In this document: piece after piece, positions 1 through 5,893 of the stretch
Layout of the letters: every line of letters starts with the position of its first letter
Position numbering within the stretch: position 1 is the stretch's first letter
Notes under the pieces: generated by a model
What the model saw: the letters and a program-made list of their open reading frames with translations, nothing else
Database searches by the model: none
What the model was told of the DNA's origin: nothing
NCBI GenBank assembly: GCA_022563075.1
Contig: JADFOC010000120.1
Span: 1 to 7,500 of the forward strand
DNA from: Pseudomonadota bacterium
Lineage (GTDB): Bacteria > Pseudomonadota > Gammaproteobacteria > Pseudomonadales > Pseudohongiellaceae
DNA length: 7,500 nucleotides
Direction: 5' to 3'
Position numbers and translations under genes: made by a program

Positions 1-2
1 AA

Positions 3-131
3 CTACCCGCCCCAGCCAGCCAGGAATCTCAACAGCCATCCTTCGATACTCTCCCCAAGCCCGGGCACGAACAGGACGATAAGTACGACGGCGACTAACA
101 CACCACCGGCAATCCAGTAGGTTCGTTTCAT
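3..131 (-). CDS. 42-residue single-pass membrane protein, translationally coupled
   Basis: This is a complete small gene that is easy to miss. It begins MKRTYWIAGG, runs through a continuous hydrophobic segment (about residues 7-24) and ends in a short amphipathic tail rich in Trp, Leu and Gly before a TAG stop. Lys2 and Arg3 before the helix suggest the N-terminus stays in the cytoplasm. Two things make it credible as a real gene. Its ATG overlaps the TGA stop of the upstream gene as ATGA, and a GGAGG sits 6 nt before the ATG, inside the end of the upstream gene. That arrangement points to translational coupling and roughly matched production of the two proteins. I do not recognise a family and no function can be assigned. 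A membrane partner of the upstream anchored protein is a reasonable inference only. Confidence 0.72.
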   Translation of the reverse strand: MKRTYWIAGGVLVAVVLIVLFVPGLGESIEGWLLRFLAGWGG

Positions 132-142
132 CTTGAACCTCC
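128..142 (-). promoter_or_regulatory. Shine-Dalgarno plus ATGA stop/start overlap
   Basis: On the minus strand GGAGG (plus positions 138-142) is followed 6 nt later by ATGA (131-128). The ATGA holds both the start codon of the 42-residue gene and the stop codon of the 172-residue gene. This is seen directly and is the standard signature of coupled translation. Confidence 0.8.
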
Positions 143-646
143 GGTCATATTGGGTGGAGCCATCTCGAAAAGCCACAATTCCTCTGCCTCTACGTCAACA
201 GGAGTCATTACGGCTCCATATTTGCGGTTAAACTCCGCAGTTATACCCTCCACTACAGCACCCGTCTTTATGCGCACGAGTTCGCGCTCATACCTCTTAC
301 CTTCGATGCGCATGATAGCCCGGCCATCTCGTTCCGCTTGCGCCGGCCATCTCTTCCATAGGCGCTCCCGAAGGCCGCCCATGTAGTTAGAATTGACGTA
401 GAGTTTACCTTCATGCTCCACGATCCAAAGCGTTCGGGACCGGGGAGGATTGAGGAGCTGCAGTTCGAAGATCCTGACATCTCGTACGAAGCTCCAATCC
501 GGATCTGGACCCGTCACCAACTCACCGGCAATGAGCGGGCCACCACTGAAAAATACAGAGGGCCCATCGGAAAAACGCGCCGAGACCGCCAGGGCACCAA
601 GTGCGAAAACTGGGATTAGGACCAAAGTTCCGATTACTACCAACAA
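128..646 (-). CDS. membrane-anchored protein of unknown function, possible split-barrel fold; 5' end uncertain
   Basis: About 172 residues. Residues 1-22 form one hydrophobic segment (VVIGTLVLIPVFALGALAV), followed by a soluble domain of about 140 residues. The soluble part has a strand-rich pattern: WSFVRDV near 51, ELQLLNPPRSRTLWIVEHEG near 61-80, KLYV near 81, then WKRWPAQAERDGRAIMRIEG near 97-116. It reminds me of the FMN/F420 split-barrel (pyridoxamine-phosphate-oxidase-like) fold, but no diagnostic cofactor motif can be named, so treat this as a weak inference. The start is doubtful. The codon at 644-646 is TTG with no proper Shine-Dalgarno, and no in-frame ATG exists before the TGA at 713-715. 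The open frame upstream encodes residues such as HKTIVHR, a plausible continuation of the N-terminal anchor, so the native start may have been lost or may use a rare codon. The gene is coupled to the 42-residue membrane protein downstream. A transposase remnant lies just upstream. Confidence 0.65.
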   Translation of the reverse strand: MLVVIGTLVLIPVFALGALAVSARFSDGPSVFFSGGPLIAGELVTGPDPDWSFVRDVRIFELQLLNPPRSRTLWIVEHEGKLYVNSNYMGGLRERLWKRWPAQAERDGRAIMRIEGKRYERELVRIKTGAVVEGITAEFNRKYGAVMTPVDVEAEELWLFEMAPPNMTGGSR

Positions 647-728
647 CCTATGAACGATGGTTTTATGGTCGATGTTTATATTATTAGCTCCAAGAAGAGT
701 TGCGAGTTCGTTTCAACTCGGTCCTTTA

Positions 729-744
729 GAAAGTGTCCACTTTC
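729..744. repeat. 16-nt perfect inverted repeat next to IS30 remnant
   Basis: GAAAGTG (729-735) and CACTTTC (738-744) are exact reverse complements separated by 2 nt. The palindrome lies 10 nt beyond the stop of the IS30 transposase remnant, between it and the 172-residue gene. It may be part of the old element's non-coding end, a junction of two element ends, or an operator. The sequence alone does not decide. Confidence 0.5.
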
Positions 745-754
745 GGCTGTGATT

Positions 755-844
755 TCAACCGGTCAGTGCAACACATGCATTAAATCTATCAGCCGGTGTT
801 TCATATTCCAAGGTCTTTCGCGGCCTCTCATGCAGCAGTAAATC
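755..844 (-). pseudogene. IS30-family transposase, C-terminal remnant
   Basis: The minus strand encodes 29 residues, DLLLHERPRKTLEYETPADR followed by FNACVALTG, ending at a TGA. This matches the typical last residues of IS30-family DDE transposases, whose C-terminus carries a strongly conserved RPRKTLGYxTPA block. A TAA sits in the same frame immediately before it (845-847), and no other transposase sequence is recognisable on either side. More than 250 N-terminal residues, including the DDE core, are therefore missing and the element is dead. It is too short for routine ORF callers. It lies directly upstream of the 172-residue gene with its 3' end facing that gene, so the insertion or its decay may have altered that gene's start or promoter. 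Confidence 0.8.
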
Positions 845-856
845 TTAGGTCAACCC

Positions 857-875
857 AAAACACTACTCCCTAGTG
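857..875 (-). terminator. weak candidate intrinsic terminator
   Basis: On the minus strand CACTA-GGGAG-TAGTG forms a perfect 5-bp stem with a 5-nt loop, directly followed by TTTT. It lies 34 nt past the stop of the 909-1889 gene, in the right orientation to end its transcript. The stem is short and AT-rich, so termination would be inefficient. A longer repeat AGGTCA/TGACCT (847-852 and 874-879) surrounds it. Confidence 0.3.
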
Positions 876-908
876 ACCTCTTAATACTTGCAATTGCTGT
901 GCGTACAA

Positions 909-1889
909 CTATTCCTTAGGCGTGCCATCACCATTCATTCCCATAGATTCGTATCGTCGCCAACCAGCCAGAATACCGGGCAGACCATGATTGCCTTCAT
1001 GGCAGGCATATTCATAGAGCGGGTCATCGATTCGGCGCATCGGAAATTTTGCCGACCAGCTTACATCCCAGGATAACGGATCTTCTATGGTGAAATCGTA
1101 TTCCAGGGTATTTTCATCTAGTCGTCGGATACGCTCTTCCACCTGCATGCTGGCAGAAGTTCCTCTGCCGTTCTGGTGATAGTAAAAATGTTGGGTGTGA
1201 ATCACCAGGGTGTCCCCTTTCCAATAGGCGACGGAATCGCCGTCCCATTTGAGTTGGCGTGTGTGATGCTCGCTATCCATTCTGATGATACGCGCCCGGT
1301 GAATCATTTCGCTGAGAATCATGATGTGATCTTTGGTTTGGACAATTTGTACGTTGTTGTTGTAGGCGCCTGGCACCAGAGGCGGCCCAGCACCCCCGCT
1401 CATGAGACAGCGATCGGCCAGGGTTCTGGCCTCGGGACCGATGCTCAGTCTTCGAATCTCGCTGCGTTCGCGGGAACGTTGTCGACCGGCCTCGTTAGCC
1501 GCTGGCATCCTGCCATTCGGTGGATCATAGATAAGCGAAGTTCGACGGTCGGCAACAGTTTCGATGCCGCGTTCATACCAGAAATTATTGTAGGATATAA
1601 CCCCTGGTGGATAACCGGCTCCCCCCACCGAGTCGATGATAAGGTCTCGGTTCTGGCGACGATTCTCGAACTTCTGCCATTCTATTGCCTGCTCTTGCGT
1701 CAGCGTTGCCCTGTCAGCGAGCTCTCTGGGACGGTTCAATGGAGTAAGGGTTCGGTAAGTGTAGGTGCCCTGAATATCAGGTACGCCATATTCCGTACGC
1801 GGAAAATCAGTCGATTGCGCAATCAGTGCCGGCACGACTAACAGGCTGACAACAGCTAGACCCAGTGCGGTTAGGACTTGCTTGTTCAT
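909..1889 (-). CDS. exported protein of a widespread uncharacterised family
   Basis: 326 residues from the ATG at 1887-1889, chosen because GGAGG (plus 1895-1899) sits 5 nt upstream and a classical signal peptide (MNKQVLTALGLAVVSLLVVP) starts there. A longer reading from 1937 adds 16 residues with no such signal. Cleavage is likely near Ala24, giving a periplasmic or secreted product. Recognisable blocks: DRCLMSGGAGPP (159-170), YNNNVQIVQTKDHIMIL (176-192), YWKGDTLVIHTQHF (222-235), EERIRRLDENTLEYDFTIED (251-270) and YEYACHEGNHGLPGILAGWR (292-311). From memory these blocks recur in many exported proteins annotated as hypothetical in Acidobacteria and marine Gammaproteobacteria. I know of no established function. 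Cys161 and Cys296 are the only cysteines of the mature protein and could form a disulfide. The gene stands alone, with a long spacer on each side. Confidence 0.85.
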   Translation of the reverse strand: MNKQVLTALGLAVVSLLVVPALIAQSTDFPRTEYGVPDIQGTYTYRTLTPLNRPRELADRATLTQEQAIEWQKFENRRQNRDLIIDSVGGAGYPPGVISYNNFWYERGIETVADRRTSLIYDPPNGRMPAANEAGRQRSRERSEIRRLSIGPEARTLADRCLMSGGAGPPLVPGAYNNNVQIVQTKDHIMILSEMIHRARIIRMDSEHHTRQLKWDGDSVAYWKGDTLVIHTQHFYYHQNGRGTSASMQVEERIRRLDENTLEYDFTIEDPLSWDVSWSAKFPMRRIDDPLYEYACHEGNHGLPGILAGWRRYESMGMNGDGTPKE

Positions 1890-2180
1890 ATGATCCTCCG
1901 TCTTGTGATTACTACAATCGAACTGAGAAGTACCCACCTAAACTACGCCGTTGTGGCTATTTTTCAAGGAGAATTTGGCTCATGCAGTGCTGTCTGAGGG
2001 TTTTGGAACACATCTTGATAAAACGAATCAAAGGGATTTCTCAAATTAAATAAACTATTCCCACAATTTGAATTTCAAGGGTTTTGCACAATTCACATCA
2101 TGCGGATGTTCATGCATGAGTGACCTGTTAAGATGCTGACAAAATAGTTTACCTAAAGTGCAAACGATTGAAACAGAAAT
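1890..2180. other. divergent intergenic region, about 290 bp
   Basis: This spacer separates two divergent genes (909-1889 minus and 2181-2609 plus), so it should hold both promoters. I see no gene in it. Toward the minus-strand gene, TTGAAA (plus 1962-1967) with a poor -10 (TAGTTT, 1940-1945) at 16-nt spacing is a weak candidate. On the plus side no convincing -35/-10 pair is visible. Short palindromes exist at 2068-2078 (TTGAA-T-TTCAA) and 2110-2119 (TCATGCATGA), either of which could be an operator or chance. The region is visibly AT-richer than its flanking genes. Confidence 0.5.
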
Positions 2181-2609
2181 ATGACTGAGACACCACCGTC
2201 TGGCTTTAGCCCCCATTTTCGTCAGTCGAAGTTCACGGATCCCTGGGAGCCGCTGTATTCGCAGACTGAGGATGATCAAGTCCGTATCGGCGTCATTCTG
2301 CGAGATGTCCATTGCAACTCACGCGAGTTTGTCCACGGAGGTTTTATTGCTTCTATCGCAGACAACGCCATGGGCTTAAGCTGTATCGCGGTAATGAATT
2401 CGCAAACGAGGGCATCTACGGGCCTAATTACTGTCTCTTTATCGACAGACTACGTGGGCGCGGCAAAAGTCGGCGCGTGGTTACAAACCGACACCACTGT
2501 CCTCAAGATCGGTGGATCGCTTTGTTTCGCAAATTGTCTGATCACCTCTGGCAAAGAGATTGTTGCCAGAGCCAGTGCCACTTTCAAGATTGTGGGTAAA
2601 GCAAAATGA
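2181..2609 (+). CDS. PaaI-like hotdog-fold thioesterase
   Basis: 142 residues, the usual length for a single-domain hotdog thioesterase. The signature is REFVHGGFIASIADNAMG (48-65). The HGG at 52-54 and acidic Asp61 in the long central helix are the positions used by PaaI-type enzymes to activate water against the thioester carbonyl. The following strands STDYVGAAKVGAWLQTDTTV (88-107) and a final ASATFKIVG (131-139) complete the sheet. Family members hydrolyse acyl- or aryl-CoA thioesters in the cytoplasm. No signal peptide is present, which agrees. Which CoA ester it acts on cannot be told; no phenylacetate or fatty-acid operon surrounds it. The start has only a weak ribosome binding site (GAAACAG region), so modest translation is expected. 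It converges with a small minus-strand gene 18 nt downstream. Confidence 0.88.
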   Translation: MTETPPSGFSPHFRQSKFTDPWEPLYSQTEDDQVRIGVILRDVHCNSREFVHGGFIASIADNAMGLSCIAVMNSQTRASTGLITVSLSTDYVGAAKVGAWLQTDTTVLKIGGSLCFANCLITSGKEIVARASATFKIVGKAK

Positions 2610-2627
2610 TGATTTTTTGTGGAATAC

Positions 2628-2810
2628 CTATTTTGTGATCTGGCCTGGTTGAGGTCCAATAACCGGCATAAGCCACAACAGCGACAGCAAGGCCATTCTC
2701 TTAGCTGTCGAAGGCTCCTTGCCGAGCACTATCTTGGAAAAAAACCCATTAGCAATTAAATGAAAAACCAGGATCAAGATGGCAATAGTAATGTCCTCTG
2801 AGTTTTCCAT
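2628..2810 (-). CDS. small predicted two-helix membrane protein, possibly truncated
   Basis: 60 residues from an ATG at 2808-2810 (start MENSEDITIA). Helix 1 covers about residues 7-24 (ITIAILILVFHLIANGFF), then comes a charged loop SKIVLGKEPSTAKR. Helix 2 is LLSLLWLMPVIGP (41-53). The second helix ending in W-x-x-P-x-x-G resembles small membrane proteins of the phospholipase-D-N-terminal (PLDc_N) type, where a further hydrophobic stretch normally follows the GP. Here the chain ends after only seven more residues, so it may be truncated or a looser relative. Two helices, a basic loop and an unbroken frame favour a real gene. The weak ribosome binding site and short length argue for caution. 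A longer reading from 2879 adds a polar N-terminus that fits less well. Confidence 0.45.
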   Translation of the reverse strand: MENSEDITIAILILVFHLIANGFFSKIVLGKEPSTAKRMALLSLLWLMPVIGPQPGQITK

Positions 2811-3144
2811 ACCTGAACCTGCTATTTGTATCGTAGCCACATTATCTTTTCGATTACTTAATGCATGCGCATTCCCCAACTAGCCTCGAAGTTTCTCATT
2901 GCTATGTGGGTAACTCCACAGAGGCTGAACTATCCACGCGAGCCCTGCAATTTGCAGGTCTATCTGGCGTCTGCCAACATTCCAAAGTATATGTTTGTTC
3001 GATTTCCCAGAATTCAATGCCGAGCTCCGCTTATGTTCGGCAGTGGGCCTCTACTTATTAGGCTATTTCGATTGTCTTAAAATGGACATCCCATTGAATT
3101 AACTTTAGTCTGGTGCCACTAATAAAAATGACAAGGAACTCGAT
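2811..3144. other. intergenic region with no recognisable gene; possible decayed sequence
   Basis: About 330 bp between the minus-strand membrane protein and the plus-strand hydrolase. Short open frames of 62-71 codons cross it in two plus-strand frames, but neither has a ribosome binding site, a domain or coding-like composition. Between 3018 and 3042 an inverted repeat TGCCGA/TCGGCA encloses 13 nt. The surrounding text (ATGCCGAGC then TTATGTTCGGC) also reads as an imperfect direct repeat. Such a short repeat in non-coding sequence could mark the edge of a lost mobile element. The Shine-Dalgarno AAGGA of the hydrolase lies at 3133-3137. No clear promoter for the hydrolase was found. Confidence 0.45.
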
Positions 3145-4206
3145 ATGAACCTTTGCAGACGCTTGTGGTTGGTCTTAAGCATAATGATGTTGCCGGTTGC
3201 GCTGTCCAATAGTTTCGCCGCCGAAGCCGACGATTGGACGATTGATAGCCGCTCCCTGCCCGCCCCGGCGGCGGCCAGCGACATACTTCGAACATCTATT
3301 GCTAACACCCCGGCACCCAATGTCGGCGCACGCAGCCAACATCCGCAGACGGTGGCGGCTTGGGAAGCGCTGATCGCCGGCGCGGACGCTGCCCAGACCA
3401 TCCCGCTGGAGAACCTGGAACAAATGTTCGGGGTAAGCATCGAGCAAGACGAGATAGCCGGGGTGAACGTCTATCATGTCACCCCTAACGAGATATCGCC
3501 TGAGCACAGTAACCATCTGTTTCTCTACCTGCATGGAGGCGCTTATGTGGTGGGAGGCGGCGACGCCAGCGTGATGGAAGCCGCACGGATTGCCAGTGCC
3601 GCCGGTATCCGCGCACTCTCCATCGACTACCGGATGCCACCGGCTCATCCATTTCCGGCCGCAGTCGACGATTCGATTGCGGTTTATAAAGAAGTGCTAA
3701 AAACACACGAAGCCGGTGCCTTGGCAATTGGCGGCACCTCCGCTGGCAGCGGGCTGGCTTTTGCCGCAGTGCATCAGATGAAGTCGCTCGACCTTCCGGT
3801 GCCAGGCGCCATCTACGGCGGTACCCCGTGGGCCGATCTCACCAAGACCGGTGATACGCTGTTTACCCATGAAGGTATCGATCGTGTGATCGTAAGTTAT
3901 GACGGCTTATTAGCAGGCGCCGCCGCACTTTATGCCGATGGCCATGACATGAAAGACCCGCTGATCTCGCCACTGTACGGCGACTTCGACGGCTTCCCAC
4001 CCACTTTCTTGATCTCGGGCACACGGGACATGCTGCTGAGCGATACCGTTCGCTCACATCGAAAACTCAGAGCAGCTGGGGTGATAGCCGATCTACACGT
4101 CTACGAAGGGTTGTCACATGCCGGCTATATGTTCGATTTCAGTTCTCCCGAATCACAAGATATGTATAGTGAACTCTCGCGTTTTCTGAAGACACATCTA
4201 AAATAG
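3145..4206 (+). CDS. exported HSL-type alpha/beta hydrolase (esterase/lipase)
   Basis: 353 residues with an N-terminal signal peptide (MNLCRRLWLVLSIMMLPVAL then SNSFAA), cleavage near Ala25-Ala26, so the enzyme acts in the periplasm or outside. The catalytic domain is of the hormone-sensitive-lipase (bacterial esterase family IV) type. HGG at 130-132 forms the oxyanion hole in LFLYLHGGAYVVGGG. The nucleophile is Ser199 in G-T-S-A-G. The acid is probably Asp295 in SGTRDMLLSD and the base His325 in EGLSHAGY. SIDYRMPPAHPFPAAVDD (159-176) is the usual family block between oxyanion hole and nucleophile. It should hydrolyse carboxylic esters with short to medium acyl chains; the true substrate is unknown. 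An AAGGA 7 nt before the ATG supports the start. Residues 27-100 form the cap-like region that tunes specificity in this family. The gene is free-standing, and the triad looks complete. Confidence 0.92.
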   Translation: MNLCRRLWLVLSIMMLPVALSNSFAAEADDWTIDSRSLPAPAAASDILRTSIANTPAPNVGARSQHPQTVAAWEALIAGADAAQTIPLENLEQMFGVSIEQDEIAGVNVYHVTPNEISPEHSNHLFLYLHGGAYVVGGGDASVMEAARIASAAGIRALSIDYRMPPAHPFPAAVDDSIAVYKEVLKTHEAGALAIGGTSAGSGLAFAAVHQMKSLDLPVPGAIYGGTPWADLTKTGDTLFTHEGIDRVIVSYDGLLAGAAALYADGHDMKDPLISPLYGDFDGFPPTFLISGTRDMLLSDTVRSHRKLRAAGVIADLHVYEGLSHAGYMFDFSSPESQDMYSELSRFLKTHLK

Positions 4207-4615
4207 GCGGCCGGATTAAGCTTGCACGAGTGATGTTTTTTAATTTGAACATTCGATTATTAATGTCCGCTGTGGCCCGGCAGATGACCGCAAGATGGTT
4301 GTTATGGTGTTGGTGTGTGAAAACCTGCTTTTAGCCAGACGCGAGGATTGGACTCTACAAATTCGCTATCCCCCTATCATTTATTGGCACTAATTGGATC
4401 CTTTTTCCTGTGGGCGCAATAACGATAAGACGTTCTGACGACTGCTTGTTTTCTGGAATTGAATGCGCTGCAATGATCGAGTGTTTTTAGTGCTTCCTTT
4501 GAGCCCTTTCTTTGAGCAATACCTGAAACTGTGTATAGAATAGCCTAGGGGGAATGAAGAGAACTAAAAACGTTAAAGCAATCAAACCACCTTTCGAATT
4601 ATTTGGAGGAGTCAC
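4207..4615. other. intergenic region, about 410 bp, no gene seen
   Basis: No frame here has both a ribosome binding site and plausible length. A 33-codon frame at 4233-4334 is hydrophobic but has no supporting signal. No strong intrinsic terminator follows the hydrolase at 4206. An 8-nt direct repeat CTTTGAGC occurs at 4497-4504 and 4510-4517 (13-nt period), the second copy overlapping the candidate -35 of the next gene. The strong GGAGG of the next gene is at 4605-4609. Confidence 0.5.
4512..4541 (+). promoter_or_regulatory. candidate sigma-70 promoter for the NHL propeller gene
   Basis: TTGAGC (4512-4517, four of six consensus bases) is followed after 18 nt by TAGAAT (4536-4541, five of six). 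An alternative -10, TATAGA, begins 2 nt earlier. Transcription would start near 4548, giving a leader of roughly 70 nt ending in GGAGG. This is pattern matching only. Confidence 0.35.
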
Positions 4616-5638
4616 ATGTTAACCAACGATAATAGAACTTCCCTGCTTCTGGTGTTCGTTGCGGCGATATTTTTCATCGGACAGGTAGGGGCACAAAATG
4701 ATGCGGCGCCCTTATGGGATACCCACAGCGATTGGGCAGAAGATCCACCGGGCCGCGATTGGGGATCAACCAGTTCTGTCTATCCCGACAAAGATGGCGT
4801 GCACATCTGGGTGGGTGAGCGCTGCGGTGGCAACGGCAATTGCCTGGAAACACCCGGTCTGGACCCGATATTGAAATTCAATGCTGAGGGCAAAGTGGTC
4901 CAGAGCTTCGGCGCCGGCATCATTGTCTGGCCGCACGGTATTCACGTCGATCGGGAGGGGAATATCTGGGTAGCCGACGCCCGCGCCGACGCCGCCCGTG
5001 GCAAGGGTAATCAGGTGCATAAATTCAGCCCCGACGGCGAGCTGTTGATGAGCATCGGCACCGCCGGTGCTTCGGGAAAAGGTGATTATACTTTTGCCGA
5101 GCCCTGCGACATGTATGTAGCCCCCAATGGCGATATTTTTGTCGCCGACGGACATTCCGCCGCCGGCAATAACCGCATCGTCAAATACAACAGCGACGGT
5201 GAATACCTGATGGAATGGGGGCAAACCGGTTCCAATCCTGGCGAATTCAGGACGCCCCATGCACTGGCGATGGACTCCAGCGGACTGTTATATGTGGGCG
5301 ACCGCAGCAATCGCCGAGTGCAGGTATTTGAACAGGACGGAACCTTCGTCAGGGATTATTACCAGTTTGGTCGGCCCAGCGGTATTTTCATCGACAAGAA
5401 CGATCACCTCTATGTCGCCGACTCTGAGTCCCGCCTGGGATCCAATCCCGGTTATCGGCGCGGCATTCGAGTCGCCGCTATTGCAGGTGGCGCCTTCGTC
5501 TATGGTTTCATCAACGACCCTTTGGATATACCGGCTGGCACCAGTGCGGCCGAAGGGGTTGCTGTGGATGACGCCGGCAACATCTATGGCGCCGAAGTGG
5601 GACCACGACAACTGGTTAAATACACCAGAAGGCGATAG
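4616..5638 (+). CDS. exported NHL-repeat beta-propeller, peptidylglycine-amidating-lyase-like
   Basis: 340 residues with a signal peptide (hydrophobic core 9-23, cleavage after VGAQ near 27) and GGAGG 6 nt before the ATG. At least five NHL-type blades are visible: WPHGIHVDREGNIWVAD (105-121), EPCDMYVAPNGDIFVAD (162-178), TPHALAMDSSGLLYVGD (213-229), RPSGIFIDKNDHLYVAD (253-269) and AEGVAVDDAGNIYGAE (312-327). Order and spacing follow the lyase domain of peptidylglycine amidating enzyme (PAL), which cleaves alpha-hydroxyglycine peptides using zinc held by three histidines. Two correspond here to His107 and His215. The third position, PHD in PAL, reads AEG (Glu313), and the DGY tyrosine of PAL is replaced in DGH (His180). 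The lyase reaction is therefore doubtful. From memory a large bacterial group shares the same GTSAAEGVAVD tail. Extracytoplasmic binding or lyase/hydrolase activity of unknown substrate is the best call. Cys70 and Cys76 may pair. Confidence 0.85.
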   Translation: MLTNDNRTSLLLVFVAAIFFIGQVGAQNDAAPLWDTHSDWAEDPPGRDWGSTSSVYPDKDGVHIWVGERCGGNGNCLETPGLDPILKFNAEGKVVQSFGAGIIVWPHGIHVDREGNIWVADARADAARGKGNQVHKFSPDGELLMSIGTAGASGKGDYTFAEPCDMYVAPNGDIFVADGHSAAGNNRIVKYNSDGEYLMEWGQTGSNPGEFRTPHALAMDSSGLLYVGDRSNRRVQVFEQDGTFVRDYYQFGRPSGIFIDKNDHLYVADSESRLGSNPGYRRGIRVAAIAGGAFVYGFINDPLDIPAGTSAAEGVAVDDAGNIYGAEVGPRQLVKYTRRR

Positions 5639-5675
5639 CGCGACAATCTGAAGTAACCGCGATTGTTCAACACAG

Positions 5676-5713
5676 AAGAGGCAGGGTAGAAATATTTTTA
5701 CCCTGCCTCTTTT
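5676..5713 (+). terminator. strong intrinsic terminator
   Basis: A perfect 13-bp stem (5676-5688 with 5699-5711) is rich in GC in its middle (GAGGCAGGG paired with CCCTGCCTC). The inner bases can extend it by about three pairs to a 4-nt loop. The right arm runs into TTTT and then CTAT. It lies 37 nt after the stop of the propeller gene and should end that transcript. On the minus strand the following sequence is TTCTGTGTT, so action on readthrough from the tannase gene would be weaker. Confidence 0.9.
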
Positions 5714-5893
5714 CTATACCAGTGGTAAATCGAATGCTGCAGAGACTCGTCACTGAAGTGAGCGCCCTCAGTCCATGCCGCATATTGCCCTGTGGCTTTA
5801 ATAATCCGACCAAGCATAAAAACCAGTACGGGATCGCCTCCCAGCGCAAGCAGATTCTAAACATCCCGGCGTTAGCTTAAGCCAAAAATCCGA

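Noticed and set aside
1176..1841. Plus-strand open frame of 221 codons
   Set aside because: It lies wholly antisense to the exported family protein at 909-1889, has no ribosome binding site or recognisable domain, and is explained as a shadow frame.
2055..2312. Minus-strand frame of 85 codons upstream of the thioesterase
   Set aside because: Half of it is antisense to the thioesterase, and the rest has no coding features.
2861..3080. Two overlapping plus-strand frames of 66 and 71 codons
   Set aside because: Neither has a ribosome binding site or familiar sequence; two frames open over the same stretch suggests non-coding sequence.
4233..4334. 33-codon hydrophobic frame with several Trp and Cys codons
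   Set aside because: No Shine-Dalgarno, and the composition is odd; most likely chance.
5667..5864. Minus-strand frame of 65 codons across the terminator
   Set aside because: It runs through the perfect terminator stem and has no Shine-Dalgarno or domain.
5734..5880. Plus-strand frame of 48 codons (ending QILNIPALA) after the terminator
   Set aside because: It has an ATG and an open frame, but no ribosome binding site, no recognisable family, and it starts just after a strong terminator. It might be a remnant, but nothing supports it as a gene.
5871..5885. Near-palindrome around GCTTAAGC as a possible terminator for the tannase gene
   Set aside because: The stem is short and AT-rich with one mismatch, and no T-tract follows in the right orientation.
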